A DNA stretch of 64,000 nt from Methanobacteriota archaeon (GTDB lineage Archaea > Thermoplasmatota > Poseidoniia > Poseidoniales > Thalassarchaeaceae), in NCBI GenBank assembly GCA_004195615.1, contig PSPW01000005.1:1-64000 (forward strand), written 5' to 3'. Shown here in pieces: positions 10,346 to 20,724 of the stretch. Under the pieces are notes generated by a model that saw only the letters and a program-made list of their open reading frames with translations, made no database searches and was not told where the DNA came from. Position numbers and translations under genes: made by a program. Within the stretch, counting starts at the first letter, position 1. Each line of letters begins with the position of its first letter.

Positions 10346-12343
10346 TCACTTGGAAAACACGTCCGGACTCCAAGCGGTTATCTTCCCAGTGAATGCGCTA
10401 GTCATCACGGTTAGCGGACTCGCTAGGTACAGTCGACCGGGCCCCGACCTACCCTGAAAGTTCCGGTTGATGGCAGAAACCGTCACTTGATCCAAGTTGT
10501 CTGAAATGCCAGGACCCGCCCCTATGCATGCACCACAACCCGGGTCAATCAATTTCACACCGGCTTCCTCGAACAGATCCGTCCAACCCATCCTAGATGA
10601 TAGACTCTTGACGCTCTTTGAGCCGAACTGTATGTAGCATTCAACGTCATCGTGGATCTTAATTCCCTCCTCCAGAGCCGCCTCAGTTACCTTTGCGTAA
10701 TAGGCGAAGTCATCATCCTTACCCGCGGTGCAAGAACCTGCGTATGCGATGTCGATTGCGATGTCCCCCAGCTCGTCAATGTAGGCACCATTGGTCGGGT
10801 CTGATGGAATTCCCCTGTCCGGGTCACCCGGATGAGCCACCATGGGGCGGATTTTGTTCAAATCTATTGTATGGGTTCCTCCATCATATGTCGCGCCTTC
10901 ATCGGGACTAACGAATGAGGCTCTGATTTCCTCATCGGTGAGATTGTCCCTCCTCTTCAATATCCATTCAACAGTCAGATCATCCGCTTCGCAGATGCCT
11001 GTCTTCGCGCTGCACTCGGTAGCCATGTTGCAGAGTGTTGCCCTTTCGTCCATCGATAGAGAAGAGAGTCCCGGGCCACCAAACTCCATAGAACGATCTA
11101 GGGTATCTGAATTCTTGGCGTATTTCTCCAGAATGTGGAGAATAACGTCCTTGGCCGTGCACCCGGGATCTAGTTCTCCGATCAGTTCGAATCTAATGCT
11201 CTCTGGCACTTTCACGAAGGAGAACTGATTGTGGACAAGATTGGCATATTCACTGGACCCAACTCCGTAGGTCAGAGCGTTGGATGCTCCTCCCATGCAT
11301 GTGTGGCTATCTGTCGCCTGAATGAAGTCTCCAACATCGATGAACTCCTCTCGAGCCACTTGATGGCAAATACCAGGACTAACGCCATCCTCTGCTGAGT
11401 AGTCTCGGACACCCGTGTGCTTCTGGAAAACCCTCTGCATCGCTCTCAACGTCTCGATTTTTGTTACAAAGGGCCCGTATCGGGGGACGTCTGTTGCGTA
11501 TAGGAGATGATCCTCAAAAACGGCAAATTTTGAGGGATTGGAAATTCCATAATCCTCCCCATATTCCTCAGAGAGGAATGCGTGAACCTGTGCAGTGGTA
11601 TACTCATGGGAATATCCACCATCGACTGAGGCTAGTACAGCATCACCTGGTGCGACACTTACATCATCACCGGGACTCTCGATTAGCTTACTCGATATTA
11701 TCTTCTCAGCCATCGTCATTGGGCGAACTCCAGTCCTTACATTGGGAAGTGTTACTCTACCTTCCTTCAATTCCCTAGCGAAAGAAAGCAGTCCTCCATT
11801 CTCAAGAATCAGCTTAGTGACTGGATCGTACTTCTCTGTGAACTCCTCAAGAGATATGTTCTCTCCGTTCTGTAATCGTTCCAATATAGAGTAATCAGCC
11901 ATCAACTGACCCAAGTTGATGTTGTTCCTCTCATGTATGGGTGCGAAGGAGGCTGCAATTGCAATCCTGATTCCCGACCACCTCTCGCATTGGGATGCGG
12001 TTTCTCGACTGCTCCCCGTTCCCTTGCGATGCCCACTTACTATGACTTCGAATCCTCCTCCTTTCAGAGTACCCTTGTCTAGTACCCTTCTCCCTTCGTG
12101 CATGAGGCCGGCGTAAGCGTTTTCTGCTATTGCGGCTGGTTCGTGGTCGAAGCAGACCCAGGCCGGAGTCATTACGTCGGTATTGATGTCATCTAGTAGA
12201 TACTCCACAGACATATCCTCCATTCTGAGATCCAAGCCCTCGTAGAGTTGCCTTCGAATCAAATCCAAGTCCTTTGTTAGGAACAGAACGCGTTTCCCAG
12301 GGGTCAGGCTGATATTCTCAGGCGGCCATTCTGCTCCCGACAT
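10346..12343 (-). CDS. Aconitase/isopropylmalate-isomerase superfamily enzyme, swivel domain fused N-terminal to catalytic domains
   Basis: 665 aa. Residues about 40-170 are a LeuD-like swivel domain: DDINTDVMTPA, and the substrate-loop motif GTGSSRETAS. From about 205 onward it is a LeuC/aconitase core: the TDSHTCMGG motif, a first Fe-S cysteine in GSCTAGKDDD, and the paired cysteines in DPGCGACIGAGPG. So it should carry a [4Fe-4S] cluster and isomerise a 2- or 3-hydroxy acid through a dehydration step. The domain order is the reverse of classical mitochondrial-type aconitase (swivel last) and fuses what LeuC/LeuD split. Substrate is undecided between citrate, homocitrate and isopropylmalate. 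The isocitrate dehydrogenase 5 kb away makes aconitase attractive but does not prove it. Confidence 0.85.
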   Translation of the reverse strand: MSGAEWPPENISLTPGKRVLFLTKDLDLIRRQLYEGLDLRMEDMSVEYLLDDINTDVMTPAWVCFDHEPAAIAENAYAGLMHEGRRVLDKGTLKGGGFEVIVSGHRKGTGSSRETASQCERWSGIRIAIAASFAPIHERNNINLGQLMADYSILERLQNGENISLEEFTEKYDPVTKLILENGGLLSFARELKEGRVTLPNVRTGVRPMTMAEKIISSKLIESPGDDVSVAPGDAVLASVDGGYSHEYTTAQVHAFLSEEYGEDYGISNPSKFAVFEDHLLYATDVPRYGPFVTKIETLRAMQRVFQKHTGVRDYSAEDGVSPGICHQVAREEFIDVGDFIQATDSHTCMGGASNALTYGVGSSEYANLVHNQFSFVKVPESIRFELIGELDPGCTAKDVILHILEKYAKNSDTLDRSMEFGGPGLSSLSMDERATLCNMATECSAKTGICEADDLTVEWILKRRDNLTDEEIRASFVSPDEGATYDGGTHTIDLNKIRPMVAHPGDPDRGIPSDPTNGAYIDELGDIAIDIAYAGSCTAGKDDDFAYYAKVTEAALEEGIKIHDDVECYIQFGSKSVKSLSSRMGWTDLFEEAGVKLIDPGCGACIGAGPGISDNLDQVTVSAINRNFQGRSGPGRLYLASPLTVMTSAFTGKITAWSPDVFSK

Positions 12344-12428
12344 TCAATCCCCCATATACGCCCAACGAAGAATCTTATTTCACAATTCTCGATGACTATT
12401 GAACAGGTTTTCTGAATCACAGGCAATT

Positions 12429-12443
12429 TTTAATAAATTATAA
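12429..12443 (+). promoter_or_regulatory. AT-rich TATA-like element upstream of TFB
   Basis: The stretch TTTAATAAATTATAA stands out against the surrounding sequence and lies about 65 bases before the TFB start. A second TATA-like TTTAATA is at 12469-12475. Either could bind TBP. A strong ribosome site (GGGGGTGAGG, 12491-12500) then precedes the ATG at 12506, so the message probably has a leader. Confidence 0.45.
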
Positions 12444-12505
12444 CCTTAAATACGATGTCAATTGCGAATTTAATACCTTTTTACCGAAAGGGGGGTGAGG
12501 ATGCT

Positions 12506-13429
12506 ATGTCATATCTTGTTGAAGATACCGTAAAGTGCGATGAATGTGGAAGCCGACAATTGAAGAAAGACGAATCTAGAGGAGAAGTAGTTTGTGAAGA
12601 CTGCGGCCTCGTTCTGGAGGACAAGGTGATTGATCAGGGTGCCGAATGGCGAGTCTTCAGTCCTGAGCAAGGAGATCAGCGTGCAAGAACCGGTGCCCCC
12701 ATGACTGTGATGCTCCATGATAAGGGACTTTCCACAGATATTGATTGGCAGAACAAGGACTACTCTGGAAAGTCAATCTCTAGTAGGTACCGGAGCCAGT
12801 TCTACAGGATGAGGAAATGGCAAAAGAGATCACGAGTCAGCAATGCCACCGAGCGAAACAAGGCAATGGCCTTGGCAGAACTTGACAGAATGGCTAGCCG
12901 ATTGGAACTTCCAAAGACGATTAGAGAGACAGCTGCTGTAACCTATGGAAAAGCAGTAGATGCCAGACTGATTCGCGGTAGATCCATTGAGGGAGTAGCA
13001 GCTGCAAGCCTATACGCTGCCTGCCGAATTTGTGAGAATCCACGTACCCTCGACGAGATTGGTGAGGCTAGTAGGACAGGTAGGAAGGAGATTGGCCGCA
13101 CATACCGTTTCATGGTCCGAGAACTAAGGATGAAGATCCCACCTACCAAGCCAGAGGACTACATACCCAGATTCTGCTCAGGTCTTGATTTAGACGCAGA
13201 GGTCCAATCTAAGGCATACGAGTTGATTGCCGCAGCCCAGGAGAAGGAACTGACAAGCGGACGTGGCCCAACAGGAATCGCTGCATCGATAATCTACATT
13301 GCAAGCGTTCTCTGTGGAAAGAGGAGAACCCAGCGTGAGGTTGCTGAGGTGGCTGGGGTCACTGAAGTAACTATCAGGAACAGATACAAGGAACTGATTC
13401 AGAATCTAAACATAGAACTCGAGATATGA
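12506..13429 (+). CDS. tfb: Transcription initiation factor IIB (TFB)
   Basis: 307 aa from this start. TFB bridges TBP-bound promoter DNA and RNA polymerase. The N-terminal zinc ribbon is CDECG...CEDCG. The B-reader/linker region follows, then two cyclin-like repeats with the typical [18 protein letters not shown] and [15 protein letters not shown] motifs. The frame stays open 17 codons upstream to 12455, but the GGGGGTGAGG ribosome site at 12491-12500 points to the ATG at 12506 (MSYLVEDT). Divergent from the aconitase-family gene. Confidence 0.97.
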   Translation: MSYLVEDTVKCDECGSRQLKKDESRGEVVCEDCGLVLEDKVIDQGAEWRVFSPEQGDQRARTGAPMTVMLHDKGLSTDIDWQNKDYSGKSISSRYRSQFYRMRKWQKRSRVSNATERNKAMALAELDRMASRLELPKTIRETAAVTYGKAVDARLIRGRSIEGVAAASLYAACRICENPRTLDEIGEASRTGRKEIGRTYRFMVRELRMKIPPTKPEDYIPRFCSGLDLDAEVQSKAYELIAAAQEKELTSGRGPTGIAASIIYIASVLCGKRRTQREVAEVAGVTEVTIRNRYKELIQNLNIELEI

Positions 13430-13438
13430 GTTCTAAGA

Positions 13439-16400
13439 TTACGAGCAACCAGTTGTCGAACCGCACTCGTTGCACTTCAGGCAGGTTCCGTTCCTGACCA
13501 TCTGGCTGCCACCGCAGTCATCACAGATGTCCCCTGTGAAACCCCTCTCCTTGGCTGCCTTTCTGATACTTGCTTCCGAGTCAACAATCGGAGCTACAGT
13601 GGCCTCGAGCGTCATTTGAACTTCTCTCCTTTCTCCTTGAGTTCTGGCTAAGCCTTCCGCAGTCATCTCTGGTCTACTAATTGAGAATGGATCCAGATCC
13701 ACTGCCTCCACGTGAGCAAGATCATCCCTCTCATCATATTTTATCCCCAGTTCTCTGAAGACCCAGTCGATTATGCTGGAGGACATCTTGACCCGGCCGC
13801 TTCCGCCTTCAATCACCCCACTGGGCTCAAACTTGGTGAAGGTGAATGATTTTATGAATGCATCAACAGGAACACCGTGTTGAAGACCAATCGAAATGGC
13901 GATTGCGAATTGGGATAGGAGGGCCCTCCATGCCGCTCCTTCTTTGGATGTCAGGAGGAATATCTCTCCAAGTTTACCGTCTTCGTACTCTCCAGTGATG
14001 AGTCTGACACTATGACCGCCGACCCTTGCCTTGAAGTTAGTTCCAGTCTTCATATCGGGAAGAGGTCTTCTTGCCGCAATGTAGTTGTGGACCAGTGCTT
14101 CTGCCAAGGGCTTTGCAACTGGTTCCGGGGCCGGGATGGCGAAAATCGCTTCCTCAATCATTTTCTCCGCAACGTCCTCTTCTTCCTCAATGAGCTCCAT
14201 CGAATCGACCAATTGACTCATCAGGGGCTGAGATAGTTTACTACCGTCCCTATAAACAGCACAGGCCTTGTTCATTGTGGCATGACTTAGGTTGTATGCC
14301 TCTCTGACGTCTTCGATAGAAGATCCTGAAGGCATGTTAATAGTCTTGGAAATCGCACCGGAGATGAACGGCTGAGCTGCTGCCATCATTTTGACATGAC
14401 CTTCAGGTGCAATTGATCTAACACCAGAACCAGATGGTTGTGCGCAATCAAAAATGGGCAGATGTTCATCTTTCAGACCAGGTGCGCCTTCAATCGTTCC
14501 GTGCCCGCAAATGATTTTGTTTGCAGTCTCGATCTCTTGATGGTCAAAACCAATTGAAGCCAGAGTATCGAACCAAGAGTTTTCACACTTTTCCTCTCCC
14601 CCTTCATCGACATACCAGTCCTCTTCTGTCATACCAAAAATATCAGGATTTTCCAGACAGAATTCTCTACCCATAATTTCTGGAGAAAAGGCATTCCTTA
14701 GATGAAAAACTTCCCCTGTTTTCGCCTCGATCTTGTCTAATATCTCCTTGGTCAGTCCTGCATTGGTTAACCTATCAATAGGTAGTGCGGGATTTAGCCT
14801 GCTAGTACCGACTACATATTCTTCAATTTCCTTGGCCTCGCTCTTCGAGTAACCAATTCTGAATAGCGCGCTCGGAAGGCCTTTGTTGACCACTCTCAGG
14901 ACTCCACCACCAGCGAGTGTTTTGAACTGGACCATTGAGAATTGCGGCTCTATCCCAGTCGAATCAGCACCCATCACCAGTCCAATGGTTCCGGTTGGTG
15001 CGACCACTGTCGTCTGTGCATTTCTATATCCATGCTCCTCTCCTTCCATTACAGCACGATCCCAGCAACTGCGGGCGGCATCTAGCAGATCCTTCGGGCA
15101 CTTCTTTGAGTCAATACCCATTGGAAGCACGGTTAATCCCTCGTATTCCTGTGGTTGCGCATTGTATGCTGCTCGCCTGTGGTTGCGCATCACCTTCAGC
15201 ATGTCTTCCGCATTCCTTTCATAATCGGAAAACGGCCCCAAGAACGAGGCCATCTCAGCACTGGTAGCATAGGATTCTCCACACATTATAGCGGTAATTG
15301 CCCCACAAATCGAAAAACCTCTCTCATCGTTGTAAGGAATTCCCATATGGGTTAGAAGTGAACCGATGTTGCAGTATCCGAGTCCTAGCGTCCTGTAGTC
15401 ATAAGATCCCCTAGCGATTGATTCAGAAGGGAATTGCGCCATGAGGACACTAATCTCCAAAGTAGTAGTCCAAAGTCGGACGCTGTGTCTGAAATCATCT
15501 ATCTGGAACTTGTGTGTTTCGAGATCGTAATAGTGCAGGAGGTTGATGCTGGCAAGGTTGCAAGCCGTGTCGTCTAGGAACATGTACTCTGAGCAGGGAT
15601 TGGATCCATTTATCTTACCAGCTTGGGGACAAGTGTGCCACTCGTTGATTGTGGTGTCGAACTGGACTCCAGGGTCGGCGCAAGCCCAGGCAGTGTATGC
15701 CACTTTATCCCAAAGAGCCCTTGCATCGACCGTTTTGCAGGGCACTGCCTCTCTTCCTTCGAGTTCAGCGGTACCCCTTTCGGTTCTGAAATAGAGATTC
15801 CATCCATCACCAGACTTGACTGCATCCATGAACGAGTTCGGAACTCTAACCGAATTGTTGCTGTTCTGACCTGAAACTGTCATGTACGCCTCCCCTTGCC
15901 AGTCGGTGTCGAGAGTTTCGAACTCTAGTCCCTTCCATCCCTGCTCGGCTAAGTCCAGTATCCTTTGGATGTGAGCATGTGGAACACTGTCGTTAATCGC
16001 CCGTACCATCGCCTTTCGAAGCCCTACGTTGGTTTTCTGATTGAACCTCTCCTCGTCATCTCCAAACGACCAAATCGACTCCATGATGGAATCAGCATGC
16101 TTCTGTAGTATTGTACTTCCAATGACAAGAGCGGACACCTTCTCCTCTTCAGTCGGCTTCCAGTCAATGTATTCCTCGATGTCTGGGTGATCCATATCCA
16201 ATGTGACCATCTTCGCAGCTCTTCGGGTAGTACCTCCAGATTTTATCGCTCCAGCAGCTCTGTCCCCAATCTTCAGGAATGAAAGAAGACCACTCGAAGT
16301 TCCACCACCGGAGAGAGGCTCCCCCCTCCCTCTGATGTTGGAGAAGTTCGATCCGGTCCCCGACCCGTACTTGAACAGCAGGGCTTCTCGGTTCCAAAGC

Positions 16401-17101
16401 CCCATTATCGAATCCGTCCCGCCAACGAGAGAATCTGATACAGATTGGATGAAGCAAGCATGTGGCTGAGGGTGCTCATAGGCGCTGGTGGATAGACCAA
16501 CTTCCCCAGTATCTGGATCGACGAAACTGTGGCCTTGAGCAGGCCCTTCAATGCCATAGGCCCAGTGAAGTCCTGTGTTGAACCACTGGGGGCTGTTTGG
16601 TGCCGATCTCTGACTAGCAATCAGGTAGCACATCTCATCGAAGTACGCACGGGCATCTGCCTCGCTAGCGAAGTAGCCGTACTTCCAGCCCCAGTAGGTC
16701 CAGGTCCCTGCGAGTCGACGGAAGAGTTGTCTTCCATCAGTCTCACCACCCATTCTCTCGGCAGCATTCATTGATTGAAGCCGCTCGTGGTCTGGCTCAC
16801 TTCGCTGTAGCCAGATGGGAATTCCGTCTTCGGGAACGTTTCGAAGGTGCTTCGGAACACCTGCCTTGCGCAAATACTTCTGAGCACAGACCTTCCCTGG
16901 GATTCCCGTGAATTCAGAGGGCAACTTCACCCCCTCAATTGAGTCGGCCATGGAGCCATCAGGATTCCTGATCTCTACATCCATGTCAATCCAATCGAAG
17001 GAGTCGAAGGGATCTTGGCCTGCAGAAGTGAATCTGCGCTCTACAACCAACCCGCTCTCAACGTCAGGCTCGCCTCCTGCCGCCTTGATTTTCGTCTGCA
17101 T
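13439..17101 (-). CDS. nrdJ: Adenosylcobalamin-dependent (class II) ribonucleotide reductase
   Basis: 1220 aa. It reduces ribonucleotides to deoxyribonucleotides using a radical made from adenosylcobalamin. Evidence: the glycine-rich GSGTGSNFSNIRGRG segment; the active-site motif NPCSEY near residue 500; the downstream TACNLASINL motif; the PTGTIGLVMGADS loop; and a C-terminal cysteine-rich ribbon (CDDCGG...CLKCNECGSTTGCS) with the redox-relay cysteines. There is no ATP-cone at the N-terminus. The architecture resembles the long NrdJ type common in bacteria. A GGGAGGT ribosome site lies 8 bases before the ATG. Its cofactor supply fits the adenosyltransferase at 21154 and the candidate corrinoid uptake genes at 61817-63131. 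Confidence 0.96.
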   Translation of the reverse strand: MQTKIKAAGGEPDVESGLVVERRFTSAGQDPFDSFDWIDMDVEIRNPDGSMADSIEGVKLPSEFTGIPGKVCAQKYLRKAGVPKHLRNVPEDGIPIWLQRSEPDHERLQSMNAAERMGGETDGRQLFRRLAGTWTYWGWKYGYFASEADARAYFDEMCYLIASQRSAPNSPQWFNTGLHWAYGIEGPAQGHSFVDPDTGEVGLSTSAYEHPQPHACFIQSVSDSLVGGTDSIMGLWNREALLFKYGSGTGSNFSNIRGRGEPLSGGGTSSGLLSFLKIGDRAAGAIKSGGTTRRAAKMVTLDMDHPDIEEYIDWKPTEEEKVSALVIGSTILQKHADSIMESIWSFGDDEERFNQKTNVGLRKAMVRAINDSVPHAHIQRILDLAEQGWKGLEFETLDTDWQGEAYMTVSGQNSNNSVRVPNSFMDAVKSGDGWNLYFRTERGTAELEGREAVPCKTVDARALWDKVAYTAWACADPGVQFDTTINEWHTCPQAGKINGSNPCSEYMFLDDTACNLASINLLHYYDLETHKFQIDDFRHSVRLWTTTLEISVLMAQFPSESIARGSYDYRTLGLGYCNIGSLLTHMGIPYNDERGFSICGAITAIMCGESYATSAEMASFLGPFSDYERNAEDMLKVMRNHRRAAYNAQPQEYEGLTVLPMGIDSKKCPKDLLDAARSCWDRAVMEGEEHGYRNAQTTVVAPTGTIGLVMGADSTGIEPQFSMVQFKTLAGGGVLRVVNKGLPSALFRIGYSKSEAKEIEEYVVGTSRLNPALPIDRLTNAGLTKEILDKIEAKTGEVFHLRNAFSPEIMGREFCLENPDIFGMTEEDWYVDEGGEEKCENSWFDTLASIGFDHQEIETANKIICGHGTIEGAPGLKDEHLPIFDCAQPSGSGVRSIAPEGHVKMMAAAQPFISGAISKTINMPSGSSIEDVREAYNLSHATMNKACAVYRDGSKLSQPLMSQLVDSMELIEEEEDVAEKMIEEAIFAIPAPEPVAKPLAEALVHNYIAARRPLPDMKTGTNFKARVGGHSVRLITGEYEDGKLGEIFLLTSKEGAAWRALLSQFAIAISIGLQHGVPVDAFIKSFTFTKFEPSGVIEGGSGRVKMSSSIIDWVFRELGIKYDERDDLAHVEAVDLDPFSISRPEMTAEGLARTQGERREVQMTLEATVAPIVDSEASIRKAAKERGFTGDICDDCGGSQMVRNGTCLKCNECGSTTGCS

Positions 17102-17277
17102 TCTTTACTACCTCCCATATTGTACCAGTCGGAAACGGTCCCGTCTGTGCAAGGGAATTGCGATTCTGATTGGGGGGTGTTTAATGCTTAGGATTGAAGT
17201 CACTATTCGAATGAGTATTTTGACGAAAAAAGTGACAGTTCCGTTTTCCCTGAAGTTCTAATTATTCGCTCTATTAA
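17102..17277. other. Intergenic region before nrdJ
   Basis: 176 bases separating the 5' end of nrdJ from the 3' end of the OsmC gene, both on the minus strand. It should hold the nrdJ promoter. It is AT-rich at the OsmC side (the minus-strand start reads TAATTAATAGAG), with a run of A/T near 17222-17232. I looked for the conserved elements of a cobalamin riboswitch and saw none. Confidence 0.5.
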
Positions 17278-17712
17278 TTAGGACTCCATTTCTAGAGACC
17301 ACTCAAGGCTAGCACCAGATCGAGTAATCATTATGCCAACGCTGCAGTACTTATCGTGACTGCTTTCAATTAGGCGTTTAACAAGAGTTTCTGGAACATC
17401 CCCCTTCACTATGTATCGCATTCTTATCGATGTGAATACTTTCGGGGTTTGATCCGCCCTATCCGCTTCGATCTCTATCTTGATAAATTCCACATTTTCC
17501 CTTCTATGCTTTAGTCCATCTATGACGTCTATTAGAGAGCAGGCGGCATGGCCGTGTAGAACCATTTCCATGGGGCTTGGAGAATCTGAACCATAAATTC
17601 CGAACCTCTTCCCTCTATCCGTGGTTCCGATATATCCCGCAGCTTCAGTCCAAACCACTTCTCCGTTCATGCCCTCTCGACCCAACTCGCCCCCTTGAAG
17701 GGTTGGCTTCAT
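17278..17712 (-). CDS. OsmC-family peroxiredoxin-like protein
   Basis: 144 aa, full family length. OsmC/Ohr proteins are small dimeric thiol proteins that detoxify organic or fatty-acid peroxides. Visible marks are [21 protein letters not shown], which carries the first conserved cysteine on the central helix, and [10 protein letters not shown], which carries the second. The ATG at 17712 has GGAGAGG five bases upstream. A second possible ATG at 17670 is less well placed. It starts only about 24 bases from the divergent isocitrate dehydrogenase gene, so the two promoters must overlap. Confidence 0.88.
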   Translation of the reverse strand: MKPTLQGGELGREGMNGEVVWTEAAGYIGTTDRGKRFGIYGSDSPSPMEMVLHGHAACSLIDVIDGLKHRRENVEFIKIEIEADRADQTPKVFTSIRMRYIVKGDVPETLVKRLIESSHDKYCSVGIMITRSGASLEWSLEMES

Positions 17713-17736
17713 CTATGCCTCTCCGGTGGGAGTGTG

Positions 17737-18975
17737 ATGAGGGACATGTCAGACAGCGAGCGCATTTCTATTTCAGACGGACAACTGACAGTCCCAAGCA
17801 ACCCTGAGATACACTATATTGAGGGTGATGGAATAGGCATAGACATCACTCCAGTAATGATTAATGTGGTTGATAGCGCCGTCGAAAAAGCCTATGGAAG
17901 CGAGAGAAGAATACACTGGTCCGAGGTGCTAGCCGGTCAGAAAGCATTTGATGCGACCGGTGAGTGGCTACCGAAGGTCACCAAGCAATCAATGAGAGAC
18001 GGGCTCGTCTCGATCAAAGGACCACTGACGACACCAGTAGGAGGCGGAATTAGAAGCCTTAACGTTGCATTGAGACAGCAATTGGATCTTTTCGCGTGTG
18101 TTAGGCCTGTTCGATGGTTCGATGGCACCCCTAGCCCGGTCAAGGATCCGGGTGCCGTGGACATGATTATTTTCAGAGAAAATAGTGAAGATGTCTATGC
18201 GGGAATAGAATGGGAAGCAGGAAGCGACGACGTGCGGAAGGTAATCGATTTCCTTCAGAATGAGATGGGGGTCGATAAAATTCGGTTCCCTGATACCGCG
18301 GGTTTGGGAATCAAACCAATTAGCAAAGAGGGAACTGTTAGAATTGTGAGGGCCGCGATAAAGTATGCCATAGAAAACGATAGAGATTCCATTACTTTGG
18401 TTCACAAAGGCAACATAATGAAGTTTACAGAGGGTGGATTCAGAGATTGGGGATACATGTTGGCAAAGGAAGAATTCGGCGCCTCAGAGCTCGATGGTGG
18501 TCCATGGTGCACATTCGATAATCCCAATACTGGAACTACGATTACTGTGAAGGATGTGATAGCAGATGCAATGCTTCAGCAGATTCTAACACGTCCAAGA
18601 GAATATGGTGTACTTACTACAATGAACCTCAATGGCGACTATATCTCAGACGCACTGGCGGCACAGGTTGGGGGGATAGGAATTGCTCCGGGTGCCAATA
18701 TCAACTACGACACAGGAGTCGCCATCTTTGAGGCAACTCATGGAACCGCACCCAAGTATGCAGGCCAGGACAAGGTCAATCCAGGCAGCCTGATTCTCTC
18801 AGCTGAGATGATGTTGAGACACATGGGATGGTTCGAAGCGGCAGACCTGATTGTCAGGGGGATGGAGGGCGCGATTTCCTCAAAGACGGTGACTTACGAC
18901 TTTGAGAGACTAATGGATGACGCGACTCTCCTTTCATGCTCAGATTTCGGAAATGCAGTTGTTTCTCACATGTAG
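17737..18975 (+). CDS. icd: NADP-dependent isocitrate dehydrogenase
   Basis: About 412 aa. It oxidises isocitrate to 2-oxoglutarate in the cytoplasm. Substrate-site motifs are [14 protein letters not shown] and the [16 protein letters not shown] segment. The cofactor loop [17 protein letters not shown] has the Lys-Tyr pair known to select NADP+ in bacterial Icd. The sequence is very close to the E. coli type across the whole length, which suggests bacterial ancestry. The frame opens at 17695; the ATGs at 17737 and 17746 are the likely starts, with GGTGGGAG just upstream. Confidence 0.96.
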   Translation: MRDMSDSERISISDGQLTVPSNPEIHYIEGDGIGIDITPVMINVVDSAVEKAYGSERRIHWSEVLAGQKAFDATGEWLPKVTKQSMRDGLVSIKGPLTTPVGGGIRSLNVALRQQLDLFACVRPVRWFDGTPSPVKDPGAVDMIIFRENSEDVYAGIEWEAGSDDVRKVIDFLQNEMGVDKIRFPDTAGLGIKPISKEGTVRIVRAAIKYAIENDRDSITLVHKGNIMKFTEGGFRDWGYMLAKEEFGASELDGGPWCTFDNPNTGTTITVKDVIADAMLQQILTRPREYGVLTTMNLNGDYISDALAAQVGGIGIAPGANINYDTGVAIFEATHGTAPKYAGQDKVNPGSLILSAEMMLRHMGWFEAADLIVRGMEGAISSKTVTYDFERLMDDATLLSCSDFGNAVVSHM

Positions 18976-18985
18976 GTCTGAGAAA

Positions 18986-19657
18986 ATGGACGAGATCCGT
19001 GAGAGAATGCTCGAAATGGCAAACAAAGCCGAATACTCCGAGCAGCCGCTATCCTGGTTTGAGGACCTTTACCGCTCTTCAAACAGAGACAGAGGACAAA
19101 TTCCGTGGGATTGGAAGGAACCACACCCTTTCTTGATTGACTGGACAAACGAAAATAAGATCTCTGGAAGAGCACTAGTTGTCGGCTCAGGATTGGGAGA
19201 GGATGCAGCTTTCCTTTACGAAAGAGGATGGAAAGTCACTGCCTTCGATGTCTCTGAATCAGCGATTGAGTGGGCTCGATATTTACATCAAGAAACTGAT
19301 ATTGATTGGGTGGTGGGAGACTTACTGAACCCCGAAGAAGACTGGTTCGGCGAATTTCACTTAGTACTGGAGGTGCACATACTACAAGCAATCCCCGAAG
19401 AAATAAGGAAAAAGGCATACAGAAACCTAGCACCAATGCTTGCAAGTGGAGGACTATTGGTCTGCATAGGGAGACTGGGAGAAGAATCGGATGAGGGGGA
19501 TAACGGCCCTCCATGGCCTTTGACTTGGGATTTTATCCATCAGATCGGCGAAGGGTTAGAAAAAGTTGAACTCCACTCTGCGACCATCCCTGAGAAGGAA
19601 GGAAAACGATATCGAGCAGTTTGGAAAAACACACGGCAAACTCACAAGTTCGACTAA
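18986..19657 (+). CDS. Class I SAM-dependent methyltransferase (thiopurine-methyltransferase-like)
   Basis: 223 aa. The Rossmann-fold SAM site is ALVVGSGLGEDAAFL, followed by the acidic ribose-binding end of strand 2 (VTAFDVSESAIEW) and VVGDLL. The N-terminal WFEDLYRSSNRDRGQIPWDW resembles the W-rich cap of the TPMT/TehB-like small-molecule methyltransferases. The substrate is unknown. The ATG at 18986 lies 10 bases after the icd stop and avoids overlapping it, so the two genes are likely co-transcribed. Confidence 0.85.
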   Translation: MDEIRERMLEMANKAEYSEQPLSWFEDLYRSSNRDRGQIPWDWKEPHPFLIDWTNENKISGRALVVGSGLGEDAAFLYERGWKVTAFDVSESAIEWARYLHQETDIDWVVGDLLNPEEDWFGEFHLVLEVHILQAIPEEIRKKAYRNLAPMLASGGLLVCIGRLGEESDEGDNGPPWPLTWDFIHQIGEGLEKVELHSATIPEKEGKRYRAVWKNTRQTHKFD

Positions 19658-20700
19658 CGCTCAGACCACATCTGAAGCCATGCCCCAATGTTCCTCTCAA
19701 TGTCATCTTTCGAGACCTCTCTCTCTTCTATTTCAAGACCATCGATTGGCTTAATCCGGCACCCGCATGCATTTGCATGACCACCTCCATCCGAATCGAA
19801 ACGGGTAGCCATTGCAGTCAAGTCGTATATCCCTCCATTTCGATGAAGGAAAGAATTAGTGTAGAATGATGCTGAGACGGGGTAATTGGCACCATCACCG
19901 AATTTCGCGCCCAGCTCCCCATGAATCACCATGCAGGCATCACACTTTTCTCCTGCCATGGCGGAAACTTGGTAGCCGTTCGACCGGATTCCCGTTCCAT
20001 CCAACCTAACGATTGCCATCCTATCCTCGACTAGCATGCTATCCCGAATGGCTTCTATGATCACCCCCATCTCTCTCTTTTTCTCAGAAATAATCCCTGA
20101 TATTTCTGGATTGGATAATATGCTATCGACAGAGACTCCTTCTTGCAACTCCTCGAGGACTCTCATTGCTGTCCCCTCTCCCGCATCGATAACCCTGCTA
20201 AGCCACAAAACAGGAATATCCGATAGATACTCCTCTTGAGAAATCATTCCACTATCGAGTTTGTCTACCCATTCTAGAAGACTTTCAAGATCCGACAGAT
20301 CAACTCGCTCTGAGAAAATCTCGTATGCAATCCGCGCTGCCGAAGGGCTCTCTCTCCAAATTATCACCGCACCCTCGTCCTCTCCACCTGGTTTGTTGGA
20401 TTGGTGGTGGTCAATACTCAGTCCACAACTAGGATGCATTGGTAGATCACAAACAGCGGTCCAACGGTCGATTATTCCATCGAACACACCCGCTCTCAAC
20501 TCTCCTGGATGCCCGAATATGACTTCTGCATCTGTCCACCAGCGTCGAAGTATAGCCCCCGTTACAACGCCATCAAGATCACTATCCGTGACAATGCGTC
20601 TAATTTCTATATCGAACGGGGACACTGCCATATCTCTGGGCAAGTAACCACACCAATGGTGATTTCGGATTTCAAAAACACGTTCACGGAAGGTTTTCAT
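19654..20700 (-). CDS. DHH-family phosphoesterase
   Basis: 348 aa. It has the DHH signature: motif I TDSDLDGVVTG, the LSIDHHQSN motif, and a C-terminal DHHA1 domain with GGGHANACGC. Members hydrolyse phosphodiesters, from oligonucleotides (RecJ, NrnA) to cyclic dinucleotides. The compact size favours a nanoRNase, cyclic-dinucleotide phosphodiesterase or archaeal RecJ-like enzyme over full-length RecJ. The start may be the ATG at 20700 or 20631 (MAVSPFDIEI); neither has a well-spaced ribosome site. Its last bases overlap the end of the convergent methyltransferase gene by 4 bases. Confidence 0.88.
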   Translation of the reverse strand: MKTFRERVFEIRNHHWCGYLPRDMAVSPFDIEIRRIVTDSDLDGVVTGAILRRWWTDAEVIFGHPGELRAGVFDGIIDRWTAVCDLPMHPSCGLSIDHHQSNKPGGEDEGAVIIWRESPSAARIAYEIFSERVDLSDLESLLEWVDKLDSGMISQEEYLSDIPVLWLSRVIDAGEGTAMRVLEELQEGVSVDSILSNPEISGIISEKKREMGVIIEAIRDSMLVEDRMAIVRLDGTGIRSNGYQVSAMAGEKCDACMVIHGELGAKFGDGANYPVSASFYTNSFLHRNGGIYDLTAMATRFDSDGGGHANACGCRIKPIDGLEIEEREVSKDDIERNIGAWLQMWSER

Positions 20701-20724
20701 CCCTCACCGAAGCATGCTGTCGCA

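Noticed and set aside
17102-17277. A cobalamin riboswitch upstream of nrdJ
   Set aside because: I could not find the conserved B12-box or kissing-loop elements, and such riboswitches are rare in archaea.
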